Below, piece after piece: positions 61,111 to 64,000 of a stretch of DNA of 64,000 bases. The DNA comes from GCA-016699835 sp964543905 (GTDB taxonomy: Bacteria; Planctomycetota; Phycisphaerae; Phycisphaerales; UBA1924), in assembly GCA_964543905.1 (NCBI GenBank), contig CAZIZO010000002.1, positions 124,001 to 188,000 of the forward strand. The letters are read 5' to 3'. A program made the translations under genes and the position numbers. Numbering within the stretch: the first letter of the stretch is position 1; every line of letters starts with the position of its first letter. Below the pieces are notes generated by a model. The model did not search any database and was not told the DNA's origin. It saw nothing but the letters and a program-made list of their open reading frames with translations.

Positions 61111-62049
61111 TTATCGAATGTCACCGATCGGCGGGACAACTTCGGTGCCCCGGATGTTGTGCGCGGCCTCGGGAGGTGCGATCTGGATGATGTTGCGCGA
61201 GGCGAGGACGAGGAGAACGACGAAGAGGGCGATGCGATACCACCCGAACGGGGTGAGGCCGTGGCGATTGAGGAAGCGAACGAGCCACTTGACGGCGAGG
61301 GCGGCAGAGACGGCGGCGACGAGGATGCCGACGATGGCGGCGGTTGGTCCGAGGGCCTGGAAGAGGTTGGGTTCTCCGGAGTCGTGGGCGTGCTTGGCGT
61401 TTTTGAAGAGTTTGTAGAGGGTGGCGGCGCCGAGGGTGGGGAGCCCGAGGAGGAAACTGAACTCGGCGGCGGCCTTCGGGCGCAGGCCGACGAGGAAGCC
61501 CCCGGTGATGGTCATCATGGAACGGCTGGTGCCGGGCCACATGGCGACGCACTGCATGAGGCCGATGAGGAGGGCGTCGAGGGCCGAGAGATCATCGATG
61601 GAGCGGTAGCGCGTGTGGTATTTGACCATGCCGAAGCGTCCGGCGCGCCACTGGTCGATCCACATCATGAAGAGCCCGCCCACGAGCACGGCGGCGAGGA
61701 CGGGGGTGAGGTAGAAGAGTTTGGATTCGATCCAGTCATCGAGGAGTTTGCCGAAGATGGCGGCGGGGAGGAAGGCGAGGAGGAGATTGGACGCGAGTTT
61801 GAACCCGGCGGGGTCCTTGCCGAGCAGGCCGCGGATCATCTGGAGGACGCGGGGCCAATAGAGCCCGAGGACGGCGAGGATGGCGCCCCCCTGAATGATG
61901 ATGATGAAGTCGTCGGCGGCACGCTTGGTGGCGGGGTCGTTGAGGCCCATCATCGCCTTGGCGATGATGAGGTGCCCGGTGGAACTGATGGGCAGGTATT
62001 CGGTGATGCCCTCGACGAGGCCGAGGACGACGGCATGCCAGATCTGCAA
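61111..62049 (-). CDS. uppP: Undecaprenyl-diphosphatase
   Basis: The 312-residue integral membrane protein is UppP/BacA, which recycles undecaprenyl pyrophosphate for cell-wall glycan synthesis. Both signature motifs are present: EGITEYLPISSTGH (residues 13-26) and WPGTSRSMMTITGG. Seven or eight hydrophobic helices are visible. A loop (WIDQWRAGRFGMVKYHTRYRS) between the halves is somewhat long. It lies between serA and the right-edge gene, all on the minus strand. Confidence 0.95.
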   Translation of the reverse strand: MQIWHAVVLGLVEGITEYLPISSTGHLIIAKAMMGLNDPATKRAADDFIIIIQGGAILAVLGLYWPRVLQMIRGLLGKDPAGFKLASNLLLAFLPAAIFGKLLDDWIESKLFYLTPVLAAVLVGGLFMMWIDQWRAGRFGMVKYHTRYRSIDDLSALDALLIGLMQCVAMWPGTSRSMMTITGGFLVGLRPKAAAEFSFLLGLPTLGAATLYKLFKNAKHAHDSGEPNLFQALGPTAAIVGILVAAVSAALAVKWLVRFLNRHGLTPFGWYRIALFVVLLVLASRNIIQIAPPEAAHNIRGTEVVPPIGDIR

Positions 62050-62131
62050 GGGGAGAGCCTCCGTGCTCGTGGGACGCGAGGGACGAAGGCGATGGTACCG
62101 CCGCGGGCGTGGGAAGGCATGGGCGCGTGTG

Positions 62132-64000
62132 TTACTTCTTGGGCTTGATGACGTCCTTGAGGAGGCCCTCGACCTTGGTGCCGAGGTCGGCGGGGTTGAC
62201 GATGTTTTCGACGGCGGTCTTGGCGAAGAGTTCGAGGTCGGGCGCGGTGGTAGGGTTGTCGAGGGGGCCTTTGGTGCGGAAGGGGAGCATGGAGGCGTCG
62301 CCGAGGACGGGGACCTTGTTGAGGAGGCCGCCGATCCCGGTCTTGACCTTGAAGAGCCCGGTGGCCTCTTCGGTCAGGGCGCCGAAGGGCATCCAGGTGA
62401 CGACGTCGATCTGCTTGTGGACGAGGTCGATGGTGCCCTCGGTCTCGGCGGTGAACTCGCCGAGGGGGAGTTTGTATTTGGGATAGGAGGCGATGCCGTT
62501 GGTGAAGGTGACGTCGAGGGGGGGGAGTTTTCGCCCGATGGCGCCGGAATCCTTGATTTTGACGGCCTGAAGGACTTTGGAGAAGACGTCGCTGGTGCCG
62601 AACTTAGCGGTGCCGAGATCGAGGCGGACGACGCCGTTGAGTTTGCGGAGGTCGTTATCGAGGGGGACGCGCATGTTGGTGGCGGTGATGACGCCGGCCT
62701 TGTCGTCCTTGGCTTTTTCGAAGGAGCCGATGAGGGGCATGCCGGTGACGAAGCGTCCGCTGAGGGCGCGGGTGATCTCGAGGATGGAGATGGTGATGGG
62801 CTGCTGGGCGACGAAGGTGCCGTTCTCGGTGACGCCCTTGATCGTGCTGGTGACGCGGTCGGCGGAGGTCTGGATGTCGAGTGTGCCGCCCGGCTCGCCG
62901 GAGAGGGAAAAGTTGTTGGCGTTGAGGTCGAGGGAGACGGTGGGACCCAAGGCGTCGATGAGCAGGCCGTTCTGCTGGGCGATCGCATCGACGAGGGGCG
63001 TTGGGATGTTGGCGAGGTTGCCGCGGGCGGTGAGGCGAGCCTTGTCGGGCTGGACCACGCCGGCCGGGGAGGCGAGGTCGGTGATGCGGCCGGTGATTTT
63101 GAGGTTGTTGGCGGGGGGATGATCGGCGACGGTGGCCTGGGCGATGCCGACGTCAAAGGTGATGGGCGATCCGGCGCCCTGGGTGGATTGGGCGTTGAGG
63201 GTGATGTTGTTGACGTTCATCGCGGTGCCGTCGGTCATGCCCATCGCGAGTGTGGGGATGGCGACGCTGAGCCCGAGGTCGAAGATGCCGGGCTTCATGG
63301 GCCCGAGCGTGGCGTTGGGCGCGGGCTTGGCGCCCTGGGGAAGGGGTGTGGGTCGCGAGAGGGCGAGTTTGTTGATCGCGACGGTGATGTTGGCCGGCTG
63401 GCGCAGCGTGAGCGCGTTCGCGTTGGGCTTCTCGCCCGCCTTGGGGGGTGGGTTGAGGAAGCGATTGACGAAGGTCGGGTCGGCGTTGAGTTGCAAACTC
63501 GCGGGCGACGAGAGCGCGAGGCGCTCGGGGAGGACGGCGAACTTCAGCGGTCCATTGGTCTTGAGGCGCGGGGCGGCGAGCGCCGCTTCCAGGTCGATGG
63601 TCGCCTGGGAGAACTCAAAGGCCTGTCCGGTCTTGACGCCCGCGGGCGGCGCGAGGGTGGTCTTGGTCTCGACGGTGAGCGATTCGCCGATCGAGCCCGT
63701 GAGCAAGCCCTGCTGGCCCAGGATGTTCTCGACCGCGCGCGTGTCAATGCTCGCCAGATTGAGGTGGGCGGCGAGCGGGCCCGCGGGCTTGCCTTCGGAG
63801 ACCTGCGCCTTCACGTCACCCGAGAGCGAGGCGATGGCGGCGTTGGACGCGCCGACGACCTTGCCCGCGAGTCGGGCGGTGGTCTCGCCCTTGCCGGCGG
63901 CGACGGGACCCACGAGGGCGGCGAGCGGGGCGCGGGCCTCGATGAGGAAGTCTTCCAGCCCGATCTGTCCGAGCGGGCGCATCGTGCCGTCGGCGTTCTT
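62132..64000 (-). CDS. Large repetitive envelope protein, AsmA-like (N-terminus beyond window)
   Basis: 622 residues are visible and the frame stays open at the right edge, so the start lies beyond base 64000. The sequence is rich in Ala, Thr, Asn and Lys and repeats beta-strand patterns such as NLKITGRITDLASPAGVV, ANFSLSGEPGGTLDIQ and GEFTAETEGTIDLVHKQIDV. That pattern and the last 200 residues resemble the C-terminal domain of AsmA-like or TamB-like inner-membrane-anchored proteins that help lipid or protein transport across the envelope. The match is to style rather than to a specific motif. The gene is co-directional with uppP. Confidence 0.65.
   Translation of the reverse strand, partial: KNADGTMRPLGQIGLEDFLIEARAPLAALVGPVAAGKGETTARLAGKVVGASNAAIASLSGDVKAQVSEGKPAGPLAAHLNLASIDTRAVENILGQQGLLTGSIGESLTVETKTTLAPPAGVKTGQAFEFSQATIDLEAALAAPRLKTNGPLKFAVLPERLALSSPASLQLNADPTFVNRFLNPPPKAGEKPNANALTLRQPANITVAINKLALSRPTPLPQGAKPAPNATLGPMKPGIFDLGLSVAIPTLAMGMTDGTAMNVNNITLNAQSTQGAGSPITFDVGIAQATVADHPPANNLKITGRITDLASPAGVVQPDKARLTARGNLANIPTPLVDAIAQQNGLLIDALGPTVSLDLNANNFSLSGEPGGTLDIQTSADRVTSTIKGVTENGTFVAQQPITISILEITRALSGRFVTGMPLIGSFEKAKDDKAGVITATNMRVPLDNDLRKLNGVVRLDLGTAKFGTSDVFSKVLQAVKIKDSGAIGRKLPPLDVTFTNGIASYPKYKLPLGEFTAETEGTIDLVHKQIDVVTWMPFGALTEEATGLFKVKTGIGGLLNKVPVLGDASMLPFRTKGPLDNPTTAPDLELFAKTAVENIVNPADLGTKVEGLLKDVIKPKK

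Noticed and set aside
59875..62148. Plus-strand frame of 757 residues opposite serA and uppP
   Set aside because: Extremely Gly/Glu/Asp-rich, antisense to two genes with clear catalytic motifs.

Overview
The window is a GC-rich bacterial chromosome segment, most likely from a member of the Planctomycetota, class Phycisphaerae. The main reason is a set of five otherwise unrelated secreted proteins that share one 68-residue C-terminal tail made of two calcium-loop-like repeats (core PDGGVTIDDLLYYL) ending in Gly-Cys, a tail type I associate with Phycisphaerales (GC-type dockerin). A TIGR03790-like protein, a PurS-PurL fusion and a compact type II secretion cluster fit the same placement. Both window edges cut a gene: a GlgX-like debranching enzyme on the left and a large repetitive membrane or secreted protein on the right.

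1-15 kb is core metabolism and information processing: GlgX, a thioesterase, an SMP-30 family protein, a PA0069/Rv2578c-like radical SAM protein, DNA polymerase X with a PHP domain, ribosomal protein L27 with a clear terminator, two small membrane or secreted proteins, a GNAT acetyltransferase, an unusual 835-bp non-coding stretch, dnaA, a MoxR ATPase, a HIT hydrolase and leucyl aminopeptidase.

15-25 kb is a secretome island: a subtilisin whose start region carries a frame-changing 7-bp tandem duplication, then four genes for GC-type dockerin proteins, one decayed dockerin remnant and one unrecognised gene that looks like a regulator. A fifth dockerin protein lies at 33-35 kb. Between them (25-33 kb) are a lipoprotein, an orphan two-domain ABC permease, a HerA/VirB4-like ATPase and PurSL.

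36-44 kb is a type II secretion operon: a GspF-like platform protein, four pseudopilins (G, I/H, J, K-like), then GspC-, GspL- and GspM-like proteins and a TPR lipoprotein. It lacks the GspE ATPase and the GspD secretin. It is a plausible export route for the signal-peptide-bearing proteins nearby, but that link is inference.

44-64 kb is again housekeeping: a YggU/DUF167 protein, a TIGR03790-like protein, a PTPS family enzyme with the ExxHGH motif, polyphosphate kinase, IspE, DoxX, a DUF5658-like membrane protein, a 1443-residue beta-propeller protein, a SWIM zinc-finger protein, an S1/P1-type nuclease, a Thermus-type isocitrate dehydrogenase, SerA, UppP and the right-edge protein. I saw no tRNA, rRNA, CRISPR array, transposase or prophage genes. 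Very long antisense reading frames are abundant because of the high GC content and were rejected.
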